This document shows positions 22,908-32,190 of a stretch of DNA of 64,000 nucleotides, one piece after another. The position numbers and the translations under genes are program-made. The stretch's first letter is position 1; the number at the start of each line of letters is the position of its first letter. This stretch comes from an uncultured Eisenbergiella sp. (GTDB lineage: Bacteria; Bacillota; Clostridia; Lachnospirales; Lachnospiraceae). The notes beneath the pieces are model-generated. The model ran no database searches, was not told where the DNA came from, and was given only the letters and a program-made list of their open reading frames with translations. Where the stretch lies: positions 62,001-126,000 of the forward strand of contig CANQVD010000003.1 in the NCBI GenBank assembly GCA_947627215.1, read 5' to 3'.

Positions 22908-24761
22908 TTACGCTGCCGCCCCTTTCCTGTACTGCTCCAGCATGCGCATGTCGCCCAAGAACTCCTCTTCCTCGCTGACGGAGAGCTTTGAACGGATCTC
23001 CTCCATCATCGCCTCAGACGGGAGGTTTTTCAGGTAGAAGCACCCGTCCTCCCATACCACCAGGTCGCGTGCGGTGAACAGCTCGCGGTCCGTGGAGCGC
23101 TTGTAGTATTCCTTCGCATCCTCCGCCGTCATGTCGGACGCCGGCAGGCCCTTCCTGTCGGACGGGTACGGCTCGCTGGACGCGGGCACGATCTCCGTGA
23201 TCCGCTCGATGTGTCTGTCGCCCCGCACATTCACCAGATGGCAGTCGATGTTGACCACCTTGGCCGCCATGGAGAAGGCGTCGTCGCGGTTGGAGTAGAG
23301 CTTCAGTTCCAGCAGGTTGTTCCCCAGCGCCTCGATCAGCGCCTGCGCCGTCTTGGCGTGGTGCGTGAACATGGCGAACAGGGATGCCACCATGGATGTC
23401 TGCACGATGTAGCTCGCCTGATGCGCGTCCGCCACCTCGCCGATGATGTTTACCGCGCCGTTGGTCTTTTTCTGCAGGTTCAGGCCCTCCTGTGCGGAGA
23501 AGTCGTCGGTCTCCTGCAGGGAGACGATGTTGCGGTGCGGGTATGCGTAGCGCAAAGACAGCTCGAACGCCAGCTCCTGCAGACGGATGTTGAACGTCTG
23601 GTCGATGTAAGAGATCAGGCTCTTTAACAGCGTCGTCTTGCCGGTGTTCTGGGAACCCGTGATGGCGATGTTCCTCTGTCCGCGGATCAGCCATTTGAGC
23701 AGCGTCAGCGGCACCGTGTTATTGGTGTCCGCTACCAGGTCCTCCGGTTTCACACTCGCCACCGAATTGAACTTCCGGACGAAGAACGCATAGGAGTCCG
23801 CTACGGGCGGCCGTACCACCACGACGCGGGAGCCGTCCTTCATCGTCGTCACCACCGCCGCGTCCTTGCGCGAGAGCATGTGCGGCGGGTCGTACTTGTA
23901 GACGTTGTTGCAGACCCGGACCAGCTCGTCCTGGCTGCCGAAGCCGATGCAGCTTAGGCGGATGTTCACGCCCTGGAACAGGATCCAGATGGCGTTGTAG
24001 GAGAAGTCCTGGTTCCTGACCTTCTCCGTGATGTCAAAGCCGCCTTTCGGGATACCCGATACGCCCGCGTCGATCTCGTCCAGCGTTGCCTCGAACAATA
24101 GGTCCGCCGCGCCGAAGCCCTTGAAGGACTCGAAGATGCGCTGGGTCAGGATCTCCAGCTTGTCGGAGTAGGATAAGCGGATGTCCTTCATCACCTGCGC
24201 GTACGCTTCCCCGATCCGCTCCTTCGTCACGTCGTAGACCTCGTTCCCGTCCGCGTCAAGCGTCGGCCGGTTCAGCCCCGTGTCCACCATCATGTGCACG
24301 AAGCCCCGCTCGCCGTAGCGCTTGCGGAAGACGTAGAAGAGGATCTCGAACCGGTCCTGGCTGGTCAGCGCCTGGGGGCGGTTCGTCGGGATGTAGTCGT
24401 CGATGGACGCCTCCGTGATGCCGTAGCGCGGTTCCTGGATGATATCCCGGATGTACGCTTTTACCAGGCCCTTGGCGCCCAGGTTCCCGTAGGCAGCTTC
24501 CTTCAGCGCGGTCCTCAGCTCCGCCTTGCGGCGGGAGCGCTTCTCATATTCACGGCGGGAGAGGTTCATTTCCTGCAGGTTCCGCTTCTGGATGGCGATG
24601 AACGCCTCGTTCACGGCGCGCACCAGCGTCTGGATGTCCTTCCCCTCCGGCTCCTCGAAGCCCGTGTCCGAATAGCGCATCAGCATCCGGTAGTACCGCC
24701 ACAGGGCCAGCCCGATGAGGGCGAACACGGCCGCAATGGCCAGATAGTTCAAAAGTCTCAT
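22908..24761 (-). CDS. TadA/CpaF-type pilus assembly ATPase
   Basis: This is a 617-residue hexameric secretion ATPase of the type II/IV family, longer than usual TadA because of an N-terminal membrane segment (YLAIAAVFALIGLALWRYY). The Walker A motif is ITGSQNTGKTTLLKSL (~residue 365). The Asp/Glu box around RNIVSLQETDDF and the Walker B region INIIGEVADAHQ follow. It should power assembly of the Tad-like pilus, acting beneath the TadB/TadC platform. A membrane-tethered form is unusual for this family. Confidence 0.88.
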   Translation of the reverse strand: MRLLNYLAIAAVFALIGLALWRYYRMLMRYSDTGFEEPEGKDIQTLVRAVNEAFIAIQKRNLQEMNLSRREYEKRSRRKAELRTALKEAAYGNLGAKGLVKAYIRDIIQEPRYGITEASIDDYIPTNRPQALTSQDRFEILFYVFRKRYGERGFVHMMVDTGLNRPTLDADGNEVYDVTKERIGEAYAQVMKDIRLSYSDKLEILTQRIFESFKGFGAADLLFEATLDEIDAGVSGIPKGGFDITEKVRNQDFSYNAIWILFQGVNIRLSCIGFGSQDELVRVCNNVYKYDPPHMLSRKDAAVVTTMKDGSRVVVVRPPVADSYAFFVRKFNSVASVKPEDLVADTNNTVPLTLLKWLIRGQRNIAITGSQNTGKTTLLKSLISYIDQTFNIRLQELAFELSLRYAYPHRNIVSLQETDDFSAQEGLNLQKKTNGAVNIIGEVADAHQASYIVQTSMVASLFAMFTHHAKTAQALIEALGNNLLELKLYSNRDDAFSMAAKVVNIDCHLVNVRGDRHIERITEIVPASSEPYPSDRKGLPASDMTAEDAKEYYKRSTDRELFTARDLVVWEDGCFYLKNLPSEAMMEEIRSKLSVSEEEEFLGDMRMLEQYRKGAAA

Positions 24762-24788
24762 TGATCTTACCTCCCATGCGAGCCTGCC

Positions 24789-26246
24789 TCAGTCGGCATA
24801 TCTCCCGCGCCTTCCCTTCCTGTACCGGCGGCTCTTTCCCGTGCGCTTCTCCAGCGAGAAGGGGCCGGGGCCGTCATCGTCCGCCCCCGAGAAGGCTTCC
24901 TTCAGCTTATCGGCTGCGTCCGGCTCTTCCCCTTCCGGCAGCGCTCCTGCAGGATCAGGTGCGTTTTCCGCATCGGGAGCGTCAGACGCGGCCTCCGCGT
25001 TTGGAACGGCCTCCGCGTTTGGAACAGCCTCCCCGCTTGGGGCAGCCTCCCCGCTTGGGGCAGCCTCCCCGCTTGGAGCGCCGTCCGCGGACTCTCTCTC
25101 CTGCCTGGCGCCGAACGCCCCGTCGGCCTTCTCCTCTTCCTCGATCAGCACGGAGAGGACGTCCTCGGCCTGGTCGGCCCACCCGGTCTCTCGGGGCTTC
25201 TTTGCCTTTTTGCCTTTTTTGGAATTTTTGGCGTTTTTGGCGTTTTTGCCGCCCTTCTTTTCAGGCTTCAGGGTCTCTTCCTCGTCGTCCTCGTCAAAGC
25301 CGCCGCGGTTCACCTGCATATACTCCTGGCCCTTGCCGAAGAGCTTCTTTTTCCGTTTCCTTCGCACGTGCGCCGCGTCGTCCACGGCCAACAGCTTCCT
25401 GCCCGCCGCAGATGTCCGCATCAGCCGCACCGCAGAAGGCTCCGGCTCGTCCTCGGCCTCCTCTTCCTTCCCCAGGAACTGCCTCGCGCACTCGAACAGC
25501 AGGTAGTTGTCCCCGCTCTTGTCCTCGTTCACGTTCCGTCCCGCGAAGGCGAGCACCGTGCCCTCCACCGCCGCGTCGTTGAAGTGGACGCTCCTGGCGA
25601 AGGTGTAGATGGTCTTTAAGCCGATGGCCTTGCGGATGGCCGCCGCGGTGAAGATGGACTGCTTCTCAAGGTCCGTCACGACGAACAGGAAGTCCTTGTT
25701 CCTTACCGGACGGTCCGGCACCCGCTGGGGGATGCACCGGATGTTCTTCATGCCCTTCATGGATTCGTAGAGGCGGATGCAAAGCTGGCGGTTGTCCTCC
25801 GGCAGGAGCACGAACACGTTCTCATAAACTGTCTTGGCGGCGGTGAGCACCCCTACCGCCTCGTCGATGTTCTCATAGATCTCCAGCTCGAAGTCCTGCT
25901 TCGCACTGATACGCAGGATGTCCAGCCCCCGCTCGGTGTCAAGGAGCGGCGTGGCCGCCTGCCGGAACGACTCCTCGTCCAGCTCGGAGAACTGCGCCTG
26001 CCTGAGGAGCGCGTCGATGCCCGTATCGTCAAATACCGTATCCAGCGCGTCCAGCCGCTCTAAGCGCTTCTGCCTGCCGACCAGGATGTCCTCCACCGTG
26101 GTCTCCCTGGGGTTCGTCAGTTGCACCACCAGCGTCTGGCGCCCCAGCTTCAAGGCGCTGCAGGCGGCAAGGAGCGCGGTGAGGCGCGCCGCCCCGTTCT
26201 CGTGCAGGTTCCAGCCTGTCACGGTGTATATCATATGCTCTGCCAT
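24789..26246 (-). CDS. TadZ/CpaE-like protein without a Walker A motif, with repeat tail
   Basis: This is a 485-residue protein. Residues ~1-260 have the alternating strand/helix pattern of a MinD/ParA-like fold, opening MIYTVTGWNLHENGAARLTA where a P-loop is expected, but no GKT is present. It may therefore be a structural, non-hydrolysing homologue, as reported for some TadZ proteins. Residues ~330-350 form a Lys/Asn-rich basic patch. They are followed by an acidic tail with six-residue tandem repeats (APSGEA, VPNAEA; 18-bp DNA units near 25000-25080) and a basic end (KSRRYRKGRRGRYAD). It is probably a localisation factor for the pilus machinery. Confidence 0.6.
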   Translation of the reverse strand: MAEHMIYTVTGWNLHENGAARLTALLAACSALKLGRQTLVVQLTNPRETTVEDILVGRQKRLERLDALDTVFDDTGIDALLRQAQFSELDEESFRQAATPLLDTERGLDILRISAKQDFELEIYENIDEAVGVLTAAKTVYENVFVLLPEDNRQLCIRLYESMKGMKNIRCIPQRVPDRPVRNKDFLFVVTDLEKQSIFTAAAIRKAIGLKTIYTFARSVHFNDAAVEGTVLAFAGRNVNEDKSGDNYLLFECARQFLGKEEEAEDEPEPSAVRLMRTSAAGRKLLAVDDAAHVRRKRKKKLFGKGQEYMQVNRGGFDEDDEEETLKPEKKGGKNAKNAKNSKKGKKAKKPRETGWADQAEDVLSVLIEEEEKADGAFGARQERESADGAPSGEAAPSGEAAPSGEAVPNAEAVPNAEAASDAPDAENAPDPAGALPEGEEPDAADKLKEAFSGADDDGPGPFSLEKRTGKSRRYRKGRRGRYAD

Positions 26247-26249
26247 CTG

Positions 26250-26963
26250 TTACCTCCTTTTCCGAAGCCCGGACAGCGGCGTGCCCGTGCTCACGGACGC
26301 CAGCCCCGCCAGGGCTCCGGACAGCTCGCGGCTGATCCCCGAAGACCCCTGCGAGCCGTTGTACAACAGCCCCAGCAGGCAGGTCTGGTCCTTCTCGTCT
26401 AACGGCAGCTCCACGTACGGGATGCCGCCCTGCCTGCCCGCGTTCAGCGAACAGCTCTTTAAGATGGACTGCGCGCTCACCTTCTCTGTCACCTTGTCCA
26501 AAAAGAAGATGCTCGTATCCTCCTCGTGCAGGTACTGCAGCACGTCCACCGGCGCGTCCGCGTCCTCTTCGTCCGCCCACGCCTGCGGGTGGAGAAGGCT
26601 GGAGAGCGTCCCGGGACGGTAGCCGGTCAGGATGAGCTTGAAATTGCTCATGGATAAAAGCGTCCGGTCCGGGAGCTTCCCGTGGATGACGATCACGCTG
26701 TCGAACCTTTCAAAGAATGCCCGGGAATATGCCACATCCTGCATGAACGATAAGCCGCTCTGCTCCTTGATCTCCATGCCGTCCGTCGCGCCGATGCAGC
26801 CGTAGAGCTCGTGCGCTTCCGTATTGTCGATGATCAGAACCTTCCTGCGGAACACGTCCGCGAACAGGCTCCCTAAGTAGTAAGGGATGTCCGGACGGGA
26901 AACGCCGTCCAGGACGCTCACGAGGCGCGGCAGGGCCGCATCAGTCTGTTTCTTTCTGCTCAT
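26250..26963 (-). CDS. Second TadZ-like, P-loop-deficient protein
   Basis: This is a 237-residue protein that opens PRLVSVLDGVSRPDIPYYLG, followed by KVLIIDNTEAHELYG and VIVIHGKLPDRTLLSM. That order resembles ParA/MinD strands 1-4 but has no Walker lysine. It sits between the CpaB-like and TadZ-like genes with 2-3-base spacing, so it is presumably a partner of the Tad machinery. The family is uncertain. Confidence 0.5.
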   Translation of the reverse strand: MSRKKQTDAALPRLVSVLDGVSRPDIPYYLGSLFADVFRRKVLIIDNTEAHELYGCIGATDGMEIKEQSGLSFMQDVAYSRAFFERFDSVIVIHGKLPDRTLLSMSNFKLILTGYRPGTLSSLLHPQAWADEEDADAPVDVLQYLHEEDTSIFFLDKVTEKVSAQSILKSCSLNAGRQGGIPYVELPLDEKDQTCLLGLLYNGSQGSSGISRELSGALAGLASVSTGTPLSGLRKRR

Positions 26964-26965
26964 GG

Positions 26966-27922
26966 TCAGTGTCCCTCCATTTTCGACTGGATTTCGGCCT
27001 CCGCCTCGTCCGCCGGCACCTCTTCCGTCTCATACGAGCTCTCTGTCTGCGTGCTTTGCGCCGCGGGAGAGTTCCCGTCCCTGCCCAGCAGCGCCTGGCC
27101 GGCGGCGTAGTCCGTCATGCCGTGCCCGTCGTTGGCTGCCGTGAGCGCTTCGCTGGCAAGGCCCGACAGGCGCTCCTCCAGCTCCAGCCTCGCGAACTTG
27201 TTCAGCGTCTCCTGCGCCTTGGAGAGGATGTTGGGGTCGGAGTTGACCAGGTCGATGGTCTCCTGCCGTACCAGGTAGTTGGGCGTGGACGCATCCTGTA
27301 AGTTGCTCTCCACGTACCGCGTGGTGTAGATCCGCGTGCCCGTCACCGTGAAGGCGTCGATGGTCGCGCTCGCCATCCGCACGATCTCCTCTTCGGACAG
27401 GTCCAGCGTGAAGGTCGCCGTGTCCATGGACAGCCCTTTCACCTGCTTCTTGGCCAGGACCACGAAGTCCTCGCCGGTGGGGAACATGATCCGGACATCC
27501 ACGATGTCGTTCTCCTGTTGGTCTAACGGCAGGTTCACCACGCGCATCTCATATTCGCGGGTGTCGTGCCCGATCAATACCGGCGCCGTCATGTTGCGCA
27601 TGATGGGCATCTTCTCCTCGATGTCCACTGCCGCCAGGCACCCCAAGTCCTCCTCGGTGATGTAGTTGTAGTCCTCCAGCCCCGTGTAGACCTCCTGGAG
27701 CATCACGTTGACGCCTTCTTCGATCGTCTCGCCCTGGCCGATGAACTGGCTCGCCACGTAGAGCACCTGTTTGTTCGCTTCCATCTCGCCCGTCAGTGCC
27801 GCGATCTGCTCGTCCTTGTCGGTGATGTAGTTGTAGCCGACGATCATGACGACGATGCAGCCGATGAGCAGCAGCGCCAGCGTCGCCAGTGCGCTGTTTG
27901 CAAGTTTCCTCCGTCTTCGCAT
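26966..27922 (-). CDS. CpaB/RcpC-like pilus assembly protein (SAF domain)
   Basis: This is a 318-residue protein. I chose ATG 27922 (MRRRRKLANSAL) because GGAAAGGAAGG precedes it and the membrane segment ATLALLLIGCIVVMIVGY follows; the track's start at 28057 overlaps the upstream gene. A coiled stretch (KDEQIAALTGEMEANKQ) precedes a SAF-like region (MPIMRNMTAPVLIG, VNLPLDQQENDIVDVRIMFP). CpaB/RcpC proteins act in the secretion channel of Tad pili. In a Gram-positive host the role is probably in wall passage. The C-terminal tail is Glu/Ser-rich. Confidence 0.7.
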   Translation of the reverse strand: MRRRRKLANSALATLALLLIGCIVVMIVGYNYITDKDEQIAALTGEMEANKQVLYVASQFIGQGETIEEGVNVMLQEVYTGLEDYNYITEEDLGCLAAVDIEEKMPIMRNMTAPVLIGHDTREYEMRVVNLPLDQQENDIVDVRIMFPTGEDFVVLAKKQVKGLSMDTATFTLDLSEEEIVRMASATIDAFTVTGTRIYTTRYVESNLQDASTPNYLVRQETIDLVNSDPNILSKAQETLNKFARLELEERLSGLASEALTAANDGHGMTDYAAGQALLGRDGNSPAAQSTQTESSYETEEVPADEAEAEIQSKMEGH

Positions 27923-27962
27923 CTGTTTCCTTCCTTTCCGGCGGTGCGCCCGTCCCCACGGC

Positions 27963-29387
27963 TTACCTGCCCGCGGGGGAATAGTTGATGATGTGGCCGC
28001 CGATGACGTAGCGCTCGGAGCCGTCCTCGCGCTTCTGGATCTCCTTGCGCGCCACACGGATCAGGCACTTTTGCCCCTTCACCGGCAGGTCCCCGTCGCG
28101 GCTCGCGGCGAAGTGCGGCACCGGGCAGACGATCCCGATCTTGTCGGCAAGCAGGACGTGCACCACGCCCTGGGTGATGTACTTGACCACGCCTACATAG
28201 TGGCCGCCCTTCTCAAATGAGTTGAAGTACTTCTTGACGGGATCCACCATCGCCTGTTTGCGGGACACGTCCAGGCTGATCATGTTCTCGAAACGGTTCT
28301 GACCCATGCCCTTGGTCGTCTTATACCTGGCCACTTTGAGGATCTTGACAAGGAACTCATCGTTGACGTGGTACTCCTGGTTTAAGTTCTCCAGGGGCGT
28401 CCAGGACAGCTCGGAGCGCGGTATCGTGCATTCCACGCCGCCTACCTCCACGGTCACGTCGTTGCGGTGCACGCTCATGACGCGCGCGTTGCTCTTTAGG
28501 CCTGCATAGAGCAGCGGCCTTCCGTCAGAGCGCTCGGCGATGAAGTTCCGCTTGCCGTAGTAGTCCATGGCGTTGATCCGGGACGCATAAACTTTGCCGC
28601 TGTTTTCGTCAACCTGAAATACCATAAACGAGATTATCGAGTCGATCCGGTGGTTCATCTCGTTCATGATCCTGCTGTGGCCTTCCGCCGTGCCAAGCTG
28701 GCGCTCGTCAAAGTCGAACAGGTAGGTGGCGGGAATGTTGATGTCAAAGAGCCCCTCGCCGTATTTCACCTTGGCGATCGGCATGTAGCTGGAGTCCACT
28801 ACGCCGGTGATGATGCCCGTCAGCGGCGCCTGGTTGAGCGCGTGGGAGAGCTTTAAGTACTCCTCCTTGTAGCGCTCCGCGTCGGAACGGATTGACGTCT
28901 CGCCTACCAGCCGTATCATGCTCCTGCCTTCCCGGTAGAGCGTTTGCTTCTGGGCTTCGGTGGCGGGCGTGTTGCGCTTGCGCCGGTAGATGGACGAGAG
29001 CTCTTCCATCGCCTGCGAGTCGGGGTTGGCCTTCATGCCGCTGCTGTCCTGGCTGCGGTACATGGCCTCCGTATCCTCGTCGTTGGCCGTCTCCTCCGCG
29101 ATGGGCTCGCTCTGCAGCTCGTACTGGCTCTCGACCTCGACCAGGGCATCCGCATCCTGGGCGGGGGCGACGGTGTCGGAACTGTTCAGACGTCCGTAAT
29201 ACATGATCTCGGCTTCCATCGTCTCCTGCTCGCTCACCGGTGCGGGCCCGTCCGCTTCCACTTCCTCCTTCACGGGGATGTCCTGGAAGTCCGGCTCCTG
29301 CACGGGGTTTTCCGCCGTCTCCTGTGCGGGTGTCTCCATCATGGTCCCGGCCTCCTGACCGGTATCCAGTTTCTGTTTCTGGGTCAT
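27963..29387 (-). CDS. S1-like RNA-binding-domain protein
   Basis: This is a 474-residue protein starting at ATG 29387 with AGGAG upstream. The first ~130 residues are acidic and low in complexity. Three OB/S1-like segments may follow, around APLTGIITGVVDSSYMPIAK, NARVMSVHRNDVTVEVGGVE and GGHYVGVVKYITQGVVHVLL. S1 modules bind single-stranded nucleic acid. Members of this kind occur in conjugative plasmids next to secretion genes, but their role is unknown. It has no membrane segment. The position between VirD4/hydrolase genes and the Tad genes makes it part of the same operon. Confidence 0.65.
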   Translation of the reverse strand: MTQKQKLDTGQEAGTMMETPAQETAENPVQEPDFQDIPVKEEVEADGPAPVSEQETMEAEIMYYGRLNSSDTVAPAQDADALVEVESQYELQSEPIAEETANDEDTEAMYRSQDSSGMKANPDSQAMEELSSIYRRKRNTPATEAQKQTLYREGRSMIRLVGETSIRSDAERYKEEYLKLSHALNQAPLTGIITGVVDSSYMPIAKVKYGEGLFDINIPATYLFDFDERQLGTAEGHSRIMNEMNHRIDSIISFMVFQVDENSGKVYASRINAMDYYGKRNFIAERSDGRPLLYAGLKSNARVMSVHRNDVTVEVGGVECTIPRSELSWTPLENLNQEYHVNDEFLVKILKVARYKTTKGMGQNRFENMISLDVSRKQAMVDPVKKYFNSFEKGGHYVGVVKYITQGVVHVLLADKIGIVCPVPHFAASRDGDLPVKGQKCLIRVARKEIQKREDGSERYVIGGHIINYSPAGR

Positions 29388-29485
29388 TGATGTCTTCTCC
29401 TTTCTTATCTCCGGCCGGGACAACTGCCCGGCGGATTATTCTCCCTATTCAGTTGTTTTTTTGGCTCTTTCCGTCTTACGGTTCC

Positions 29486-30391
29486 TCAGTCTGTCGGCCG
29501 TTCCCTGCTCCGGCAGAGCCGGATGCCCATGGCTTCCAGCGCTTCCCACGCGGGCTTCTCTCCCGGCGCCGCGGGCCCGAACAGGTCCTCCAGAATCCCG
29601 GCCGGCATGTCCGGCGAGGCGTAGAACAACACCTCCACAGGGACCCTGCCGCCCGGCGCCGCCCTGGCCTTGGAAGCGAGGGCGCGTGCCTGGATGCGCA
29701 GGTACGTGAGCGGGAACAGGGTGTCTGTCGGGGATGTCCCCGCCGCAGATGCGCATATGACGCGCTGTGCGTGCGCGGGCGCTCCCAGGTCCAGCCCGGG
29801 TGTATCCACCAGGCGCGACATGTCCCGCCTGGAGAGCGGCGCCATCGCCAGTTGTACCCGGGAGAAGGCCGCCTGGCGGATCGGGGACGGAGTGTCAAGG
29901 AACGGTTCCAGACACTTCCTTGTGCCGGAATCCTCCGACAGACGCGCGGCCTGCTGTATGAACCCCCGGATTCCCAACCGCGTCAGGAGCGCGTACGCAG
30001 CTCCAAGGGTACGCTCCTGCAGCCAGTCTGCCTCCTGCAGGAACAGGATCAGCCCTGAGAGCAGGGACTGTGCCGCCGCTGTCAGGATCCGTCCGTCAGG
30101 CCCCTGCGGGAGTCCCGCTGTGAGAAGGAATTGTCTGGACTCCTGCCAGGCGGCCTGCCTAAACTCCAGGGGGCTGCGGCAGGAGGCGTACAGCCAGGAC
30201 GCCAGATCCGCTGTCTGGCCCGCCCCTGCGGCAAAATCCAGCAGCCAGGCGGGAACGAACGCACTCTGTGCCTCTTCCATGATCGACTCCGCCTCGCGGC
30301 GGCCCCGTACCAGGCATATCAGGCTGGGTCCCGCCCTGGCGAGCGCACCTGCCGGGAGGAGCGGCCCCTTCGGGCCTGTAACCTCTTCCAT
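29486..30391 (-). CDS. Uncharacterised helical protein in the secretion operon
   Basis: This is a 301-residue protein with AAGGGGGAAG before its ATG. It is rich in Ala, Leu, Arg and Pro, mostly helical, with no signal peptide or clear membrane segment. I recognise no motif. It lies between the NlpC/P60 hydrolase and the S1-like gene on the same strand, with short gaps. The opposite strand is also open for long stretches, a composition effect of GC-rich sequence. The ribosome binding site and operon context favour this strand. Confidence 0.6.
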   Translation of the reverse strand: MEEVTGPKGPLLPAGALARAGPSLICLVRGRREAESIMEEAQSAFVPAWLLDFAAGAGQTADLASWLYASCRSPLEFRQAAWQESRQFLLTAGLPQGPDGRILTAAAQSLLSGLILFLQEADWLQERTLGAAYALLTRLGIRGFIQQAARLSEDSGTRKCLEPFLDTPSPIRQAAFSRVQLAMAPLSRRDMSRLVDTPGLDLGAPAHAQRVICASAAGTSPTDTLFPLTYLRIQARALASKARAAPGGRVPVEVLFYASPDMPAGILEDLFGPAAPGEKPAWEALEAMGIRLCRSRERPTD

Positions 30392-30414
30392 AGCTTCCCC
30401 CTTTCCGCGGACAG

Positions 30415-32190
30415 TCAGGACTCATCCGTACGATAAAAGGTGTGGTGCCCTATGCGCTGTGAGTACGGATAACGTCCCCAATCATCATATTCTGACCCCT
30501 CGGGCGGGCGCCGGTAGAACAGCACGCTGCGATCCCCCAGCACGTCCAGCTTTCCGGAGAGCACCGCAGCTGCGGCCGCAAGTGCCTCTTTCGTAGGCTC
30601 CATCGCCTCGATCCTGCTGTTGTCCGAGAACTGGAGCACGCCGTCAGAGCCTTCCTGATAGATGACATCATGGACGTTGTCAGGGAACTGTGGCGAGTCC
30701 ACGCGGTTCTTCACAACCTGCGCGACCGCCGCCATCCCGTTGAACCCCTCTCCCGCTGCCTCGCTCATGATCAGCTTCGCGGTCAGGAGCACGTCGTCGG
30801 TCCCGATGTTCGCGTTATTCTGTTTATAAACAATATCATTGTATAACGCGACATCTTTAATGTCAATATTTTTAATATTATTGATTTGGACTCGCTTGAA
30901 CACGGTGAACGGGAACGCGCTGACGGTCACGGTGCCTTTCCCGGAGGAACAGTGCACGAACTGTCCGTCCCCGATGTAGATCCCGCAGTGGTTGATACCG
31001 TCTCCGTTGTTCAACAGGCCGATATCGCCCGGCATCAGGTCCTCCTTCGCCACTGTGGTGCAGCACGTCAGGATTGACTTCGTCGTGGAAAGCCCCGACC
31101 ATACCTCCTCCGGGAACCCCGCCGTGCGGTACGCCCACTGCACGAACCCGGAACAGTCCAGGCCGTTGGCCTTGCCGTCCCCTCTCACCGTCCACCAGGT
31201 CTCATCATACCCGGCCTTCCTCGCCTTGCCGCCCCAGAGATAGGGGACCTTCCCTACCAGGGACAACCCCGCTTCCACGATGCCGCCCCGTGCCGCGTTT
31301 GGCGCCGCCCACAGCTCTGCCTGCGTGCGCGCCTCCTTTTCCGCGTCCTCCTTCTTCTGCTGTTCCACCGCCGCGCGGATCTTCTTCAGCGCTTCCTGGA
31401 TGAAGGCGTCCATCTCGGCTGAGAGCACTTCCTCCTTCGTGAGCATTCGCCCGCCGTTTGTGTAGATGCCCTCGTTGGTCACCAGCTCCTCCAGCCTGCC
31501 CTTTAACTGCTCATACCGCGCCCATACTTCCCCGCCGGCATCCACGCCCATTTGCCCAAAAACATCCTCCGGCGTGCAGGGCTCTATGACCGCGTCGGCA
31601 TACGGCGTTGACAGCCGCTCGGGCACCGCCGTCTCCTCGCCGATACATACCCACCTGCCGTCCGGGCCTTCCTCATATGAGGGAATGGACTCCGGCTCTG
31701 TGATGAACCTCGTGCCTGCCTTCTCATATGTACCGTCCGGCAGCAACGTGTACTCCTGCACACGCATTGGCACTGTCTCCTCCAGCACGCACGGGGTGAC
31801 GGAGAGCTTCCATGCCTCGATATCCGAGAAAGCTGCGGTGCGCGATGTCCCCAGATGCTCCCGGCACGCCATATACGCGCTCAGCATGCCGGTGTAGTCG
31901 AACGCCGCCGCGGGATCCCCCTTTTCGTTCAGGCATTCCCAGGTAAGCTCGTAGTCATACCCGTTCTCCAGGATCATCTCATCCAGCCGGCTGTGGACCT
32001 CATCGAGTTGGGCGTTTATGACGTCCCCCGCCTCATGCGTTACCTCCAGCGCGGTCTGCTGTTTTTCATACCAGGCAGTTGTGTCTGTTCCCGATACATA
32101 CGCCGCGTCCGAATCCATGCATGGCGCCGCCAGCATCACCGCTGACAGGAACGCTGCCGTGTATCTCCTAATGTGTTCTGAACACCGCAT
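30415..32190 (-). CDS. Secreted two-domain peptidoglycan hydrolase (NlpC/P60 plus SleB-like)
   Basis: This is a 591-residue protein starting at ATG 32190, with AGGAGG upstream, inside the 3' end of the VirD4 gene. The signal peptide is YTAAFLSAVMLAAPCMDSDA. A helical region follows. An NlpC/P60 domain (~residues 310-440) has the catalytic cysteine in GLDCSGFVQWAY and the histidine in NHCGIYIGDG. The C-terminal SleB/hydrolase_2-like domain is seen in AKLIMSEAAGEGFNGMAAVA and in the final block with YPYSQRIGHHTFY. Such enzymes open the wall for conjugation or pilus assembly, the role of VirB1. An unusually AT-rich stretch at 30810-30900 interrupts the local composition. Confidence 0.88.
   Translation of the reverse strand: MRCSEHIRRYTAAFLSAVMLAAPCMDSDAAYVSGTDTTAWYEKQQTALEVTHEAGDVINAQLDEVHSRLDEMILENGYDYELTWECLNEKGDPAAAFDYTGMLSAYMACREHLGTSRTAAFSDIEAWKLSVTPCVLEETVPMRVQEYTLLPDGTYEKAGTRFITEPESIPSYEEGPDGRWVCIGEETAVPERLSTPYADAVIEPCTPEDVFGQMGVDAGGEVWARYEQLKGRLEELVTNEGIYTNGGRMLTKEEVLSAEMDAFIQEALKKIRAAVEQQKKEDAEKEARTQAELWAAPNAARGGIVEAGLSLVGKVPYLWGGKARKAGYDETWWTVRGDGKANGLDCSGFVQWAYRTAGFPEEVWSGLSTTKSILTCCTTVAKEDLMPGDIGLLNNGDGINHCGIYIGDGQFVHCSSGKGTVTVSAFPFTVFKRVQINNIKNIDIKDVALYNDIVYKQNNANIGTDDVLLTAKLIMSEAAGEGFNGMAAVAQVVKNRVDSPQFPDNVHDVIYQEGSDGVLQFSDNSRIEAMEPTKEALAAAAAVLSGKLDVLGDRSVLFYRRPPEGSEYDDWGRYPYSQRIGHHTFYRTDES

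Noticed and set aside
30822-30840. Operator-like GTTTATAAACAATATCATT inside the hydrolase gene
   Set aside because: It lies within coding sequence (YNDIVYKQN) of the NlpC/P60 protein with no start site nearby. It lacks the TTATCG core, so I do not count it in the regulon, although the local AT-richness is odd.
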